Shown piece after piece: positions 7,364 to 18,676 of a DNA stretch of 38,306 nucleotides (position 1 is its first letter; every line of letters starts with the position of its first letter). The position numbers were made by a program, and so were the translations under genes. The stretch spans positions 1-38,306 of the forward strand of contig JAJDOL010000317.1 in assembly GCA_022340195.1 (NCBI GenBank), in the 5' to 3' direction. The DNA comes from Chromatiaceae bacterium. Its GTDB lineage: Bacteria; Pseudomonadota; Gammaproteobacteria; Chromatiales; Chromatiaceae. The notes under the pieces were generated by a model. That model did not search any database. It saw only the letters and a list, made by a program, of their open reading frames with translations, and was not told where the DNA came from.

Positions 7364-9454
7364 CTAATGGCCCCTCTTCCGGAGCGGTCGAAAGCGCTGC
7401 AGCTGGCGTCGCAGCTCCTTCAGATTTTCCGGCCCTGCGCTTGCTCCGTAGCGCCGCGCAACATAGCGAGCAATAAACGCTTCGACCGGCGGGCGCATGT
7501 CTGGCCGCGCCGCAATTACGCGTCGTGAGTAAGCCACGGGTCCCTCGCTGGAGCGCCGCGGCAGGCCGATGCGAGCGAGCCTGTGGCAGAAGCGCTCGTA
7601 GATTCTCTCCAGCGGGTCCTGTGGCCGAGCGGTTCGGGTGAGGGCGACAAGCAGCAGGCCAAGCACGGCGCCGGCGGACGTGATCAGCGCGAGGGTGAGA
7701 CCGTATTCGTGCAGGGCGCCCAGCCCCAGCGTCTCGATCATCCGTTGCTGTCTGGCGCTGGAGAGATTCAGTACCCAGTTGCGCCAGCCGGTTTCGATGG
7801 CGTCTCGCAGCAGACCCAAGTGATGGGCCCACCGGAGCAAGGTGCTTGCGTCCTCGATCCGGAAGCGCATTGGTGTGCCGGATGCGAGCCCTTCCAGAAG
7901 AGCGCTCCGTTCCACCCGTTCAGGCGCCACGGCTGAGGTTGGATCTACCCTCACCCAACCCTCGCCGTCCAGCCAGACCTCCACCCAGGCGTGCGCGTCC
8001 GACTGACGTACGATCAGGTAGTCCCCGATCGGATTGTACTCGCCGCCCATATAGCCGAGCACGATGCGGGCGGGTACACCGCCGATGCGCATCAACAAAG
8101 CAAAGCTGCTGGCGTAGTGCTCACAGAATCCTTTTCGGGTCTCGAACAGAAAGGCGTCGGTCGGGTTGGCGCCGAGCCGTGGCGGAAACAAGGTATAGTG
8201 AAATGGATTCTCCCTGAAGAAGTCGAGGGCACGGCCCACAAGCACTCCTCCGCTTGCTCCATCCTGCTGCCAACCAGCGACCAGTTCCCGCATGCGTGGC
8301 GTCACGTTGTCGGGCAGCTGGGTCCCGACCTGCTTTTGCTCCGGGCTTAGCTTGCCCGTGTGATAGCTCAGAGCCGAGACGGCCCGATAGATCCGGTTGT
8401 CCTCGACCGGCGATAATGCCAGAACCTGGAAGTCCGAAAGGATACGAGCCTTTCCGTCGACCCGAAGCGGCAGGTCCAGGGCAAACAACCAGCGCTTGCC
8501 GCTGGGTTCCAGGTCCACTTGATAGGCTATCTCGTCCTCCGACGCAATCGGTTTTTCTGCGCTGCCCAGAGGCACGCCGTCAGGCCAGCCGGTCCAGCGC
8601 CGGCCGTCTGAATGCCAGGTGATGGTCCCTCGCCAGAAAAGCTTGTCCTCAGGGGGTATCGGCCCCTCGAATTTCACCCTGAAAGCGGTCTCGCCGGACA
8701 GGACGACCTCGCTCAGGGAACCTGGCTCCAGCCAGTCCGACATCCCGGTCCGCCCTCTTTGCACAGGATCCGGCAGGCTCCATAGCGGGGAATCGAGACG
8801 CGGAAAAAGCACGAACAGGACCAGCGCCAGCGGTAGGGCTTGTAGGAAGAGCTTGCCGGCGGTCCGCACGGCAGAAAGAACGACCTGATTGCCTTTTCCC
8901 GTCCGCGCGCTCAGGTCCGCCATCAGGGCGATATCGAGCAGCAGCAGGAGCGTCAGGTAGAGGGCGCGCTGTGGTGATTGGTCGAACAGGAACTGGCTGA
9001 CCAACAGGAAACCGAATAGGACGGTTTCGACCCGGACATCCCTAAGCCGCCGTATTTCCAGAAGCTTGAGCACCAACATGGTGGTGAGCAAAGCCGTGCC
9101 GGCGTCCCGGCCGACGAAGGTCTGATAGCTGCCGAAAACGCCGGCGATACCGGCCAGCGTCAAGGGAAGCAGAATCCAGCGACCCGGGGAGAGGGCCGGC
9201 CAACGCTGGGCGACCAACCGAAGCACCAACAGGAATCCAATGTAAACGCTTGGTGCAGGCTCGATGTCAGGAATCAGCGGCAGCCAGGCCAATCCGATCA
9301 GAAGGGTCATGGCCAACACCTGGCTGTCTCGCGGCCGTTCTGAATAGGGTAGCTTGGTGTTGCGGGAGCTCGCGCGTGGCCGCCGCTTGGTTCCGCTCAT
9401 CCTGCTCATGAGGAGCCCGGAAAGGGAACGTGCACGGCCAGAAGCCGCTTTCAT
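7364..9454 (-). CDS. TgpA-like membrane transglutaminase/protease (DUF3488-transglutaminase)
   Basis: The 696-residue product has an N-terminal hydrophobic region of several transmembrane segments (about 45-215), a periplasmic transglutaminase-like domain, another hydrophobic segment near 580-605 and a cytoplasmic tail rich in Arg. The catalytic triad is visible: Cys444 in KGFCEHYASS, His488 in SDAHAWVEVW and Asp504 in VRVDPT. The Pseudomonas relative TgpA is an essential-reported periplasmic transglutaminase; the substrate here is unknown. It is third in an operon with the DUF58 and MoxR genes, 35 bp after the DUF58 stop, a conserved trio. Starts at the Met codons 17 or 20 residues in are alternatives. 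Confidence 0.9.
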   Translation of the reverse strand: MKAASGRARSLSGLLMSRMSGTKRRPRASSRNTKLPYSERPRDSQVLAMTLLIGLAWLPLIPDIEPAPSVYIGFLLVLRLVAQRWPALSPGRWILLPLTLAGIAGVFGSYQTFVGRDAGTALLTTMLVLKLLEIRRLRDVRVETVLFGFLLVSQFLFDQSPQRALYLTLLLLLDIALMADLSARTGKGNQVVLSAVRTAGKLFLQALPLALVLFVLFPRLDSPLWSLPDPVQRGRTGMSDWLEPGSLSEVVLSGETAFRVKFEGPIPPEDKLFWRGTITWHSDGRRWTGWPDGVPLGSAEKPIASEDEIAYQVDLEPSGKRWLFALDLPLRVDGKARILSDFQVLALSPVEDNRIYRAVSALSYHTGKLSPEQKQVGTQLPDNVTPRMRELVAGWQQDGASGGVLVGRALDFFRENPFHYTLFPPRLGANPTDAFLFETRKGFCEHYASSFALLMRIGGVPARIVLGYMGGEYNPIGDYLIVRQSDAHAWVEVWLDGEGWVRVDPTSAVAPERVERSALLEGLASGTPMRFRIEDASTLLRWAHHLGLLRDAIETGWRNWVLNLSSARQQRMIETLGLGALHEYGLTLALITSAGAVLGLLLVALTRTARPQDPLERIYERFCHRLARIGLPRRSSEGPVAYSRRVIAARPDMRPPVEAFIARYVARRYGASAGPENLKELRRQLQRFRPLRKRGH

Positions 9455-9489
9455 GTTTCCCTCGCGTCGACGCGTCTGTCCATGGCGTA

Positions 9490-10485
9490 CTAGAAACCAG
9501 AGAGGACCTTGAGGCAGAGATGCTTATGGATCTCCCCGCGACCCGCGGGAACCGAACTGCGGGGAAGCCGCAGGCCGTAGCTCAGGCCTTGTTTGGTCGC
9601 GTTGAGCACCTGCCGACAGAGCAGGCTGAGCCTGGTTTCGGTATCGAGCGCCGGTAGCTGATCCCAATCGATCCAGACTTGTGCCGCCCGATCCCCGCCG
9701 AACTGCTTGACCACGAGTCCGCGCTCACGCGCCAGTGCCTTCCAGTCGAGGCGCCGGAGGGAGTCTCCAGGGCGGTAGTCGCGCGGACCCACGAAATCGT
9801 CGGCGCCCATGCCTAAGTCTCCCTGGTCGTTGGGCTTCACGGTCGGTAGCTGTAGAAATGCCGGACTCCGGGCGGCCGGGCGCGGATAAACCGTTACGCG
9901 GGCGTTTGTCTGCGGGTAGCTCCAGGCCCGAAACAGCCCCAGCGGATAACGCGTCTCGACCCTGACACCCTCGGGGGCGATCCGGCCTCGGTTGATGGTC
10001 GGCAAGGCGATTCTGATGGAGCGGGACCCGGCTCGATCCAGGTGCATCGGCTTCGTCGCCTGCTTGCCGACCCGGATCACCAGGTCGCCTCGCGGCCGCA
10101 TCCGGTCCTCCTCGATGAGAAAGGAAAAGGTGGCATCCTGTCCGGCAAATACCGGTGATCCACCTTGCGCCGCTATCCTCAAATCGAGCAGGTTGAGCCA
10201 GGTATGGAACATGGCGACGATCGCGACCGACACCAACAAGAATGTCAGTAGGAGCCCCAGGTTGTTTTGATAGTTCAGGGAACCGAGGAGCATCAGCATC
10301 AGCACGACGCCGAGTAGGACTCCCATTCCGGTGGGTAGAATATAGATATGGCGGCGTTGGATCCTTGCGACCCCCCCGGAATCGACTGGCGATCGGCGGG
10401 CGAGACCCGAAAACCAACGCTGCACCGTGGCCCTGATGGCGCGATTGGCATCGGCCGTTTTCGTCTCAGGCGGATACCATTTCAT
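9490..10485 (-). CDS. DUF58 domain protein of the MoxR operon
   Basis: The 331-residue product has two adjacent hydrophobic segments at about 52-95, then a beta-rich region, and the DUF58 signature DFVGPRDYRPGDSLRRLDWKALARE followed by LVVKQFGGD. DUF58 proteins regularly accompany MoxR-type AAA+ ATPases and are related to von Willebrand factor A folds; their biochemical role is not well established. It lies 47 bp downstream of moxR and 35 bp upstream of the transglutaminase gene, so the three are very likely co-transcribed. The N-terminal tail of about 45 residues is basic and cytoplasmic in the predicted topology. Confidence 0.9.
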   Translation of the reverse strand: MKWYPPETKTADANRAIRATVQRWFSGLARRSPVDSGGVARIQRRHIYILPTGMGVLLGVVLMLMLLGSLNYQNNLGLLLTFLLVSVAIVAMFHTWLNLLDLRIAAQGGSPVFAGQDATFSFLIEEDRMRPRGDLVIRVGKQATKPMHLDRAGSRSIRIALPTINRGRIAPEGVRVETRYPLGLFRAWSYPQTNARVTVYPRPAARSPAFLQLPTVKPNDQGDLGMGADDFVGPRDYRPGDSLRRLDWKALARERGLVVKQFGGDRAAQVWIDWDQLPALDTETRLSLLCRQVLNATKQGLSYGLRLPRSSVPAGRGEIHKHLCLKVLSGF

Positions 10486-10532
10486 TTCATGGTAAATCCC
10501 AGAAGAGGTTGCCCGGCATCGCCAAATCGGCG

Positions 10533-11474
10533 TCAGGGCACCGCCACCCCTTCCAGTATGTACTCCGCAATCTGCGTGTGGCCGGTGGGACCCTCATTTT
10601 CTCCGGTGAGGAGCCGATGAGGCACGCAGGCGGGAAGCACAGCCTGCACGTCCTCCGGTATCACGAACTGGCGGCCGGAAATCAGCGCCCAGGACTTGGC
10701 GCTGCGTAGGATTCCGAGCCCTGCACGGGGCGAAAGCCCGTGCAGGAAGCGACTCGAACGACGGGTAAAAACCAGGATCTGATGACAGTAATCGACGATG
10801 GGTTGGGCCAGGTGCACCTGGTCCACTTGGCGTTGCAGGTCGAGAAGCTCGCTCCCCGACAGTGTCGGTCTCAATCTTTGCAGGATCCGCCGGCGATCCT
10901 CCCCGGCGAGCAAAATCTTCTCCGCCTTCGCGGAAGGATATCCGAGCTGGATGCGCATGAGAAAGCGGTCGAGTTGGGACTCGGGGAGCGGAAAAGTACC
11001 GATCTGAAAAGTCGGGTTTTGGGTTGCAACCACAAAAAAAGGCTCGGGCAGGGCCCGTGTCCGTCCTTCCACCGTTACCTGGCGCTCCTCCATCGCCTCG
11101 AGCAGCGCGCTCTGGGCCTTCGGTGTCGCGCGGTTGATTTCGTCGGCCAACACCACCTGCGCGAAGATGGGGCCCGGATGGAAGCGGAACTCCTCGCTGC
11201 GTCGCTCGAAGACAGAGATTCCCAGGATATCCGCCGGAAGCAGATCGCTTGTGAACTGGATGCGCGAGTAGTGCAGCCCCAGCAGCCGGGCCAGCAAGTG
11301 GGCCAGGGTCGTCTTGCCGACACCAGGCAGGTCCTCGATGAGAAGGTGCCCACCTGCGAGCAGGCAGGCGAGCGCCAGGCGCAGCTCGCGCTCTTTGCCC
11401 AGAATCACCTCCTGTGCCTGATCCAGGACAGAGTCCAGCTTGGTTCGGGCTTGCGAGATTGGCTCAATCGACAT
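10533..11474 (-). CDS. MoxR-family AAA+ ATPase
   Basis: MoxR ATPases act as chaperone-like remodelling factors for partners such as DUF58/VWA proteins. From the ATG at 11474 (MSIEPISQARTKLD) the product is 313 residues, normal for the family; a start 30 bases upstream (GTG) has its Shine-Dalgarno too close and is less likely. The Walker A GVGKTTLAHLLARLL follows LLIEDLP, and the Walker B region LADEINRATPKAQSALLEAMEE, sensor stretch VVATQNP and FPLPESQLDRFLMR are all present. It heads the moxR-DUF58-transglutaminase operon, divergent from mnmG with about 100 bp between them. Confidence 0.93.
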   Translation of the reverse strand: MSIEPISQARTKLDSVLDQAQEVILGKERELRLALACLLAGGHLLIEDLPGVGKTTLAHLLARLLGLHYSRIQFTSDLLPADILGISVFERRSEEFRFHPGPIFAQVVLADEINRATPKAQSALLEAMEERQVTVEGRTRALPEPFFVVATQNPTFQIGTFPLPESQLDRFLMRIQLGYPSAKAEKILLAGEDRRRILQRLRPTLSGSELLDLQRQVDQVHLAQPIVDYCHQILVFTRRSSRFLHGLSPRAGLGILRSAKSWALISGRQFVIPEDVQAVLPACVPHRLLTGENEGPTGHTQIAEYILEGVAVP

Positions 11475-11573
11475 GAGGATCCGATTCGGGAAGGGAAACC
11501 ACACTCCGACGACGTCTCGACTCGGGGTGCAATGGGTTAATATGCTGGTTTTTTAAATTCCGCGCGACGCACC

Positions 11574-13448
11574 ATGTTAGCGGCAGACGTTTACGATGTC
11601 ATTGTGGTTGGTGGTGGTCACGCCGGGACGGAGGCGGCCCTGGCCTCGGCGCGCCTCGGGGCACGAACTCTCCTGCTTACCCACAACATCGAGACCATCG
11701 GCCAGATGAGCTGTAATCCGGCTATTGGCGGAATCGGCAAGGGTCATCTGGTCAAGGAGATCGATGCCCTCGGCGGATTGATGGCCCGCGCGACCGACGT
11801 CGCGGGCATTCAGCTGCGAGTCCTCAACGCGCGCAAGGGCCCGGCTGTGCGTGCCACCCGGGCTCAGGCTGACCGGTTGCTCTACAAGGCCGCGGTGCGC
11901 CGGAAGGTCGAGCGTCAGGACGGTCTGGATCTGTTTCAACAACCGGTGGACGACCTGATTGTCGAGCAGGGACGAATCGCAGGAGTGGTCACCCAGATAG
12001 GCCTGCGCTTTCGCGCACACGCCGTCGTGTTGACGGTCGGTACCTTCCTCGGCGGTCGGATACACATCGGCCTCAGCAACTATGAAGGCGGTCGTGCGGG
12101 CGACCCCCCCTCCAACGCGCTGGCCCGACGGTTACGCGAGCTCCCCTTTCGGGTCGAGCGGCTCAAGACAGGAACCCCGCCCCGCATCGACGGGCGCACC
12201 ATCGACTACTCGGTGCTCCAGGAGCAGCCGGGCGACGACCCGGTGCCTGTCTTCTCCTTTCTCAGCCGCGCCGAGGACCACCCGCGACAGGTGTGCTGTC
12301 ACATCGCCCACACCAATGGCCACACCCACGAAATCATCCGCGCCGGCCTGTCTCGCTCGCCCATGTTCACCGGCGTGATCGAGGGCGTCGGACCTCGCTA
12401 TTGCCCTTCCATCGAGGACAAGGTGGTGCGCTTCGCCGACAAGAGCGCCCACCAGATTTTCGTCGAGCCCGAGGGGCTCGAGACCTGCGAGGTTTACCCC
12501 AACGGCATATCCACCAGCCTGCCCTTCGATGTGCAGCAGGACCTGGTGCGCTCCATGCGCGGTTTCGAGCAGGCCCGCCTTACCCGTCCGGGATATGCGA
12601 TCGAGTACGACTTCTTCGATCCGAGGGATCTGGATCCGTCATTGCAGACGCGTTACATCGAAGGGCTCTTCTTCGCCGGCCAAATCAATGGTACCACCGG
12701 CTACGAGGAGGCGGCGGCACAGGGGCTCCTCGCCGGTCTCAACGCGGCTCTGCAGGTGCGGGGTGCCGAGGCCTGGTGCCCGCGGCGTGACGAGGCCTAT
12801 CTGGGGGTGCTGGTCGACGACTTGATTACCCGCGGTACCGGCGAGCCCTACCGCATGTTCACCAGCCGCGCCGAGTACCGACTGCTCCTGCGGGAGGACA
12901 ATGCGGACCTGCGCCTAACCGAGACCGGCCGCCGTTTGGGTCTCGTTGGAGATGAGCAATGGCAGAGCTTCGAGCGCAAGCGCGAGGCCATCGAGCTTGA
13001 ACGCCGGAGGCTGGGCAGCACCTGGGTGCGTCCGCAGGAGATCGATGCAATTCTTCTCAACGAGGTCCTCGGTAACGATCTTCGCCGCGAGACCAGGGCA
13101 CTGGATCTGCTCGCAAGACCCAAGGTGGGTTATCAGGCACTGATGCGCTTGCCCGGACTCGGTCCGGGGGCTGCGGATCCCAAGGTAGCGGAGCAACTGG
13201 AGATCCAGTGCAAGTACGCTGGCTACATCGGCCGTCAGCGCGAGGAGATCGAGCGCCAGCGTGCGCAGGAGACCCTGAGCCTGCCGCCGGATCTCGATAT
13301 CGAGGGAATCCGGGGCCTGTCGGCGGAGGTTCGTGAGAAGCTCCAACGGGTCCGGCCGGCGACCGTCGGCCAAGCGGCACGTATCCCAGGGGTTACGCCG
13401 GCCGCAGTTTCTCTGTTGCTCATCCATCTGAAGCGGCAATCTGGATGA
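11574..13448 (+). CDS. mnmG: tRNA uridine-5-carboxymethylaminomethyl modification enzyme MnmG
   Basis: MnmG is the FAD-dependent partner of MnmE. The 624-residue product begins with the dinucleotide-binding motif [14 protein letters not shown] (about 9-22), followed by [23 protein letters not shown] and [19 protein letters not shown], then [12 protein letters not shown] and [17 protein letters not shown]; the C-terminal helical domain ends [18 protein letters not shown]. All are standard for the family and the length is usual. A TAATAT/TATGCT stretch at 11538-11546 may contribute a -10. The stop overlaps the rsmG start in ATGA. Confidence 0.97.
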   Translation: MLAADVYDVIVVGGGHAGTEAALASARLGARTLLLTHNIETIGQMSCNPAIGGIGKGHLVKEIDALGGLMARATDVAGIQLRVLNARKGPAVRATRAQADRLLYKAAVRRKVERQDGLDLFQQPVDDLIVEQGRIAGVVTQIGLRFRAHAVVLTVGTFLGGRIHIGLSNYEGGRAGDPPSNALARRLRELPFRVERLKTGTPPRIDGRTIDYSVLQEQPGDDPVPVFSFLSRAEDHPRQVCCHIAHTNGHTHEIIRAGLSRSPMFTGVIEGVGPRYCPSIEDKVVRFADKSAHQIFVEPEGLETCEVYPNGISTSLPFDVQQDLVRSMRGFEQARLTRPGYAIEYDFFDPRDLDPSLQTRYIEGLFFAGQINGTTGYEEAAAQGLLAGLNAALQVRGAEAWCPRRDEAYLGVLVDDLITRGTGEPYRMFTSRAEYRLLLREDNADLRLTETGRRLGLVGDEQWQSFERKREAIELERRRLGSTWVRPQEIDAILLNEVLGNDLRRETRALDLLARPKVGYQALMRLPGLGPGAADPKVAEQLEIQCKYAGYIGRQREEIERQRAQETLSLPPDLDIEGIRGLSAEVREKLQRVRPATVGQAARIPGVTPAAVSLLLIHLKRQSG

Positions 13449-14092
13449 CCGAAGCCACCGATGAGGGCGCGCTGCGAGATCGGCTCCTGGCGGGTCTCGA
13501 GCGGATGAGCCTGGCCCTGACTGACGACCAAACCGACAGGATGATCCGGTACATCCTGCTCCTCGAGCGCTGGAACAGGGCCTACAATCTGACGGCTGTG
13601 CGCGAGCCCCTCGAGATGGTTCCGAAGCATCTGCTCGACAGCCTGTCGGTTCTACCCTATCTGTATGGAGACAACCTGCTCGATCTGGGCACGGGTCCGG
13701 GGTTGCCCGGTATCCCGCTTGCGGTCGCCGCACGCGAGCGCGTCTTTCATCTGCTCGACAGCAACGGCAAGAAGATCCGTTTTCTGCGACAGGCCGTGGC
13801 AGAGCTCGGGCTCTCGAATGCGAAGCCGATTCACGCTAGGACGGAGTCGTATCACCCGGAGGGAAAATTCGCTACCATTGTCAGCCGGGCGGTCGCCTGG
13901 ACCCCGGATCTCATGGCTGCGTCGTGGCGCCTGACCGGGCGACCGGCGCGCGTGCTGGTGCTGAAGGGGCAGCGGCCGGCAGCAACCGAGCTGCACGGGT
14001 TCGAACCAATCGCGGATGCCCTGAAGATACACCGTATCAGGGTGCCCTTTCTGGAAGCAGACCGCCACCTTCTCGAGGTCCAGTACCACTGA
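13445..14092 (+). CDS. rsmG: 16S rRNA (guanine527-N7)-methyltransferase RsmG
   Basis: RsmG methylates G527 of 16S rRNA using S-adenosylmethionine. The 215-residue product carries [26 protein letters not shown] and the SAM-binding loop [16 protein letters not shown] (about 78-93), then [11 protein letters not shown] and SRAVA. It overlaps the mnmG stop by 4 bp and is followed after 6 bp by parA, forming the conserved mnmG-rsmG-parA-parB run. Confidence 0.96.
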   Translation: MTEATDEGALRDRLLAGLERMSLALTDDQTDRMIRYILLLERWNRAYNLTAVREPLEMVPKHLLDSLSVLPYLYGDNLLDLGTGPGLPGIPLAVAARERVFHLLDSNGKKIRFLRQAVAELGLSNAKPIHARTESYHPEGKFATIVSRAVAWTPDLMAASWRLTGRPARVLVLKGQRPAATELHGFEPIADALKIHRIRVPFLEADRHLLEVQYH

Positions 14093-14098
14093 GCAATC

Positions 14099-14890
14099 AT
14101 GGTCCGAACAATCGCCATTGCGAATCAGAAAGGTGGTGTGGGCAAAACCACCACCGCCGTCAATCTCGCTGCTTCATTGGCCTCCATGAAGCGCCGCGTG
14201 CTGTTGGTGGATATGGACCCCCAGGGCAACGCTACAATGGGCTGTGGTGTGGACAAGAACGGCCTGGAGAGCTCCACCTGTGACCTCATGCTCGGAAACC
14301 AGTCTTTCCAAGACTGCCTCGAGCGGGTCGATGAGCCGGCCCCTGGATTCGACCTGCTTCCGTCCAACGGCGACCTGACAGCCGCCGAGGTCGGGCTGAT
14401 GAGCTCACCTCAGCGCGAACGGCGCCTGGCCCATATCCTTTCCGCCGTGGCCGAGGATTACGAGCTCATCATCATCGACTGCCCGCCTTCGCTCAATATG
14501 CTGACCGTCAATGCCCTGGTGGCGGCGCAGGGTGTTTTGATCCCCATCCAGTGCGAGTACTATGCTCTGGAGGGGTTGTCTGCCCTCCTCGACACCGTCG
14601 ATCAGATTCGGTCCAGTCGCAACAGTGCACTGACGATCGAGGGCATTCTGCGCACCATGCATGACCCGCGCAACAACCTGGCAAATCAGGTGTCGACACA
14701 ATTGGTCACCCACTTCAACGAACAGGTCTACCGTACCATTATTCCACGCAACGTCCGGCTCGCCGAGGCCCCGAGCCACGGGCAACCGGCCTTGCTTTAC
14801 GACAAGAGCTCCCGCGGTGCAATTTCGTATCTGGCCCTGGCCAGCGAGGTTCTGCGCCGACAGGAGAAACGCCGGGCAGCCGTTGCTTAG
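14099..14890 (+). CDS. parA: Chromosome partitioning ATPase ParA (Soj)
   Basis: ParA is a deviant Walker-A ATPase that moves ParB-parS complexes to segregate the origins. The 263-residue product has [22 protein letters not shown] (about 8-28) with the signature lysine, a [11 protein letters not shown] motif at about 39-49 and [13 protein letters not shown] near 125-137. The family and length are typical of chromosomal Soj. It lies just upstream of parB; a perfect parS is present at 30-45. Confidence 0.97.
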   Translation: MVRTIAIANQKGGVGKTTTAVNLAASLASMKRRVLLVDMDPQGNATMGCGVDKNGLESSTCDLMLGNQSFQDCLERVDEPAPGFDLLPSNGDLTAAEVGLMSSPQRERRLAHILSAVAEDYELIIIDCPPSLNMLTVNALVAAQGVLIPIQCEYYALEGLSALLDTVDQIRSSRNSALTIEGILRTMHDPRNNLANQVSTQLVTHFNEQVYRTIIPRNVRLAEAPSHGQPALLYDKSSRGAISYLALASEVLRRQEKRRAAVA

Positions 14891-14981
14891 CGGTTGGGAT
14901 GGACATCGCGAGCACGCCCTTTCGTTGTCCAACGCAATGTTCTTGGTCAATGTCAAATGAAATCTAGCGATTAAATCTTCC

Positions 14982-15881
14982 ATGTCTGCCAAGAAAAAAG
15001 GCCTGGGGCGCGGGTTGGATGCACTGCTCGGCGGAATGCAGGACACAGCGACCGGCACGGAAGATGACGGATTGGAGGCGGTGGGAGACCCGCCGGGGGC
15101 GTCAGAGGTTACCAGCCTTCCTATCGAGCTGATCACGCGCGGGCCCTACCAGCCAAGGCGCGAGTTCGATCCCGACAGCCTCCGGGATTTGGCGGATTCC
15201 ATTGCCGCCCAGGGCGTGATTCAACCTATTGTAGTGCGCCCGATCGGCGCCGGGCGATATCAGATCGTAGCCGGCGAGCGGCGTTGGAGGGCCGCCCAGC
15301 AGGCAGGTCTCGCGAAGATCCCCGTGGTGGTGCGGGAAGTGGACGAGCAGTCCGCGATCGCCATCGCCCTGATCGAGAATATCCAGCGCGAAGACCTCAA
15401 TCCCCTGGAGGAAGCGGCCGCACTGGAGCGCCTTCTGAGCGAGTTCGGGCTTACCCACCAGCAGGTCGCGGAGGCCGTGGGCAGGTCCCGCACCACCGTG
15501 ACCAACTTGTTGCGTCTGCTGGAGCTGAACGACGACGTCAAGCGATACCTCCAAGACGGGCGCCTGGAGATGGGGCACGCGCGTGCGCTTCTGGGCTTGC
15601 GGGGACCGCTGCAGAGCTCAACAGCCGGGCAAGTAGTCTCCCGCGGTCTCTCCGTCCGCGAGACCGAGAGGCTGGTACGTCGCCTTCAATCACAGGACGG
15701 GCCCGCGTCAACGGAGTCCAAGCCGTCTCAGGATCCCAATATCCGGCGCTTGCAGGAGGACCTGGGAGAGCGGCTCGGTGCGCGAGTCCAGATCCAGCAT
15801 GCCAATCGGGGCACAGGCAAGCTGGTCATTGCGTACAATAGCTTGGATGAGCTCGATGGGATCCTTGCCCACATCAAATGA
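14982..15881 (+). CDS. parB: Chromosome partitioning protein ParB (Spo0J)
   Basis: ParB is a CTP-dependent DNA clamp that loads at parS and spreads. The 299-residue product has the N-terminal KKKGLGRGLDALLGG (ParA-stimulating region), the PYQPRR motif near 55, the CTP-binding GERRWRAAQQAGL (98-110), ENIQREDLNPLEEAAAL, a helix-turn-helix in LTHQQVAEAVGRSRTTVTNLL (about 154-175) that reads parS, and a C-terminal dimer domain. A 91-bp gap without obvious features separates it from parA. Confidence 0.97.
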   Translation: MSAKKKGLGRGLDALLGGMQDTATGTEDDGLEAVGDPPGASEVTSLPIELITRGPYQPRREFDPDSLRDLADSIAAQGVIQPIVVRPIGAGRYQIVAGERRWRAAQQAGLAKIPVVVREVDEQSAIAIALIENIQREDLNPLEEAAALERLLSEFGLTHQQVAEAVGRSRTTVTNLLRLLELNDDVKRYLQDGRLEMGHARALLGLRGPLQSSTAGQVVSRGLSVRETERLVRRLQSQDGPASTESKPSQDPNIRRLQEDLGERLGARVQIQHANRGTGKLVIAYNSLDELDGILAHIK

Positions 15882-15959
15882 AGTTTTGGTTGCAATGGTC
15901 GATGTTGCAGTGCATCATTATTGTCGCCTGATGGCTGCATTGACGAGGCTGATCGGGGT

Positions 15960-15988
15960 TTGACGCCGAAATGGGCAGGACATATACT
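15960..15988 (+). promoter_or_regulatory. Sigma-70 promoter of the atp operon
   Basis: TTGACG at 15960-15965 and TATACT at 15983-15988 are separated by exactly 17 bp and lie about 48 bp upstream of the atpI ATG. Each hexamer differs from consensus by one base, so strong constitutive transcription is expected. Confidence 0.75.
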
Positions 15989-16035
15989 GCGCGGCCGGAT
16001 AGAGGATTTATATCCTTATAAATAAAGAAAAACCG

Positions 16036-16428
16036 ATGCAACAGCCGGATGTGCTGCGGCCCGAGAGAGTCCTGGCCGTACAGCTTGCGCTGACTCTCAT
16101 TCTGGTGGCAGCCGCCTTGCCTTTGGGAATATCGATTACGTTGTCGGTTCTTTTTGGGGCTGCTGTGTGCCTTCTGGCGAGCTCGATCTTCGCCTTCTGG
16201 GTCCTCAGGCAGTACCGGGCCCAAGATCCGGGGTCGCTCTTAATGCGGTTTTACGGTGCGGAGATCATCAAGCTGTTCCTGGTTTTGGGACTGTTCGTCA
16301 TCGCCTTTACGACGAGTGATAGATTGAATTTTCCCGCTCTGCTCGTTGCCTACTTCGCCGTGCAGGTGCTGCCTGCGGTTATCGCGTCCGGTTGGGATGT
16401 CCGCCGGGATGCCGAAAAAAAAACGTGA
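16036..16428 (+). CDS. atpI: ATP synthase accessory protein AtpI
   Basis: AtpI is a small membrane protein that assists assembly of the c-ring. The 130-residue product has four hydrophobic segments (about 14-33, 37-58, 73-92, 98-117) and the FYGAEIIKLFLVLGLF region typical of the family. It is first in the atp operon, downstream of the promoter at 15960 and 10 bp before atpB. Primary sequence of AtpI is poorly conserved, so position and topology carry much of the call. Confidence 0.9.
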   Translation: MQQPDVLRPERVLAVQLALTLILVAAALPLGISITLSVLFGAAVCLLASSIFAFWVLRQYRAQDPGSLLMRFYGAEIIKLFLVLGLFVIAFTTSDRLNFPALLVAYFAVQVLPAVIASGWDVRRDAEKKT

Positions 16429-16435
16429 GAAATGA

Positions 16436-17308
<873 letters not shown>

Positions 17309-17328
17309 TCGACGTTCTTTCAACTTAA

Positions 17329-17589
<261 letters not shown>

Positions 17590-17644
17590 CGAAGGTCCGG
17601 CCCAAGGTCCGGACGTAGACTATCGTCCCTTTCGAGGCAACGGC

Positions 17645-18115
17645 ATGAATATCAACCTGACTCTTTTCCTCCAGATGATCTCCTTCGCGGTTTTCGTCTG
17701 GTTCTGTATGAAGTTTGTGTGGCCACCGATCGTCAACGCGCTGGCGGAGCGCAAGACCAAGATCGCAGAAGGATTGGCGGCGGCCGAGCGCGGCCACAAG
17801 GAGCAGGAGCTCGGTCAGCACCGCGCCACCGAGATCATGAAAGAGGCCAAGTCCCACGCGGCCGACATCGTGAGCCAGGCCCAAAAACGCGCCGCCGAGA
17901 TCGTCGACGAAGCGAAGCAGGACGCCCGTGAGGAAGGTGCTCGACTGGTCCACGCGGCACAGGCTGAGATCGACCAGGAAATCAACCGGGCCCGCGAAGA
18001 GCTACGCGAGAAGGTCGCGGTCCTTGCGGTCGCTGCGGCGGAGAAGATCCTGCAGAAAGAGATCGATCCAGCCGTGCACGGATCCCTCGTCGATTCCTTC
18101 GCGAAACAGATCTAG
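17645..18115 (+). CDS. atpF: ATP synthase F0 subunit b
   Basis: Subunit b is the peripheral stalk linking F0 to F1. The 156-residue product has one N-terminal membrane helix (about 4-24, [22 protein letters not shown]) and a long Ala/Glu/Lys-rich amphipathic helix that dimerises, ending in [13 protein letters not shown]. The length equals the E. coli subunit. Confidence 0.96.
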   Translation: MNINLTLFLQMISFAVFVWFCMKFVWPPIVNALAERKTKIAEGLAAAERGHKEQELGQHRATEIMKEAKSHAADIVSQAQKRAAEIVDEAKQDAREEGARLVHAAQAEIDQEINRAREELREKVAVLAVAAAEKILQKEIDPAVHGSLVDSFAKQI

Positions 18116-18124
18116 GGCGCGTCT

Positions 18125-18664
18125 ATGGCCGGAGACATCACAACAATCGCACGGCCCTATGCCGAAGCGGCTTTTTCGCGGGCCTGCGAGAGCGGACAGG
18201 TGGACACCTGGGGCGACACCCTGGCGACCTTGTCGGCGATCACCTCGGATCCCGACATGGCGGAGCAGATCGGAAACCCCAACGTCCCCCGCGAGCGGCT
18301 GCGAGACGCGATTCTCGAGATCGGCGGCGACGGGCTATCGTCCGAGTCTCGGAACCTGGTCTCGCTGCTGGCCACGAACAACAGGCTGTCCACGCTCCCG
18401 GAAATTACCCGCCTTTTCGAGGAGCTCCAGACCCAGCACCAAGGCGTTCGTAAAGTGCACGTCTCGACCGCCTTCGAGATGAAGGCGGCCGCACGCAAAA
18501 AGCTTGCCGGAGCGCTCGAGAAGCGACTCGGGGCCGAAGTAGAGATGACGGTTGAGACAGACCCGACCCTGATCGGGGGTGTGCAGATACGTGCCGGGGA
18601 CTTGGTGATCGACGGATCCGTGCGCGGCAAGCTGCACAAGCTGGCCACCGAATTGCAATTTTAA
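18125..18664 (+). CDS. atpH: ATP synthase F1 subunit delta
   Basis: Subunit delta joins the peripheral stalk to the top of F1. The 179-residue product begins with TIARPYAEAAFSRA, the usual N-terminal helix, and ends with the conserved DPTLIGGVQIRAGDLVIDGSVRGKL segment. It lies 9 bp after atpF and 12 bp before atpA. Confidence 0.96.
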   Translation: MAGDITTIARPYAEAAFSRACESGQVDTWGDTLATLSAITSDPDMAEQIGNPNVPRERLRDAILEIGGDGLSSESRNLVSLLATNNRLSTLPEITRLFEELQTQHQGVRKVHVSTAFEMKAAARKKLAGALEKRLGAEVEMTVETDPTLIGGVQIRAGDLVIDGSVRGKLHKLATELQF

Positions 18665-18676
18665 CCGGAAACCGCA

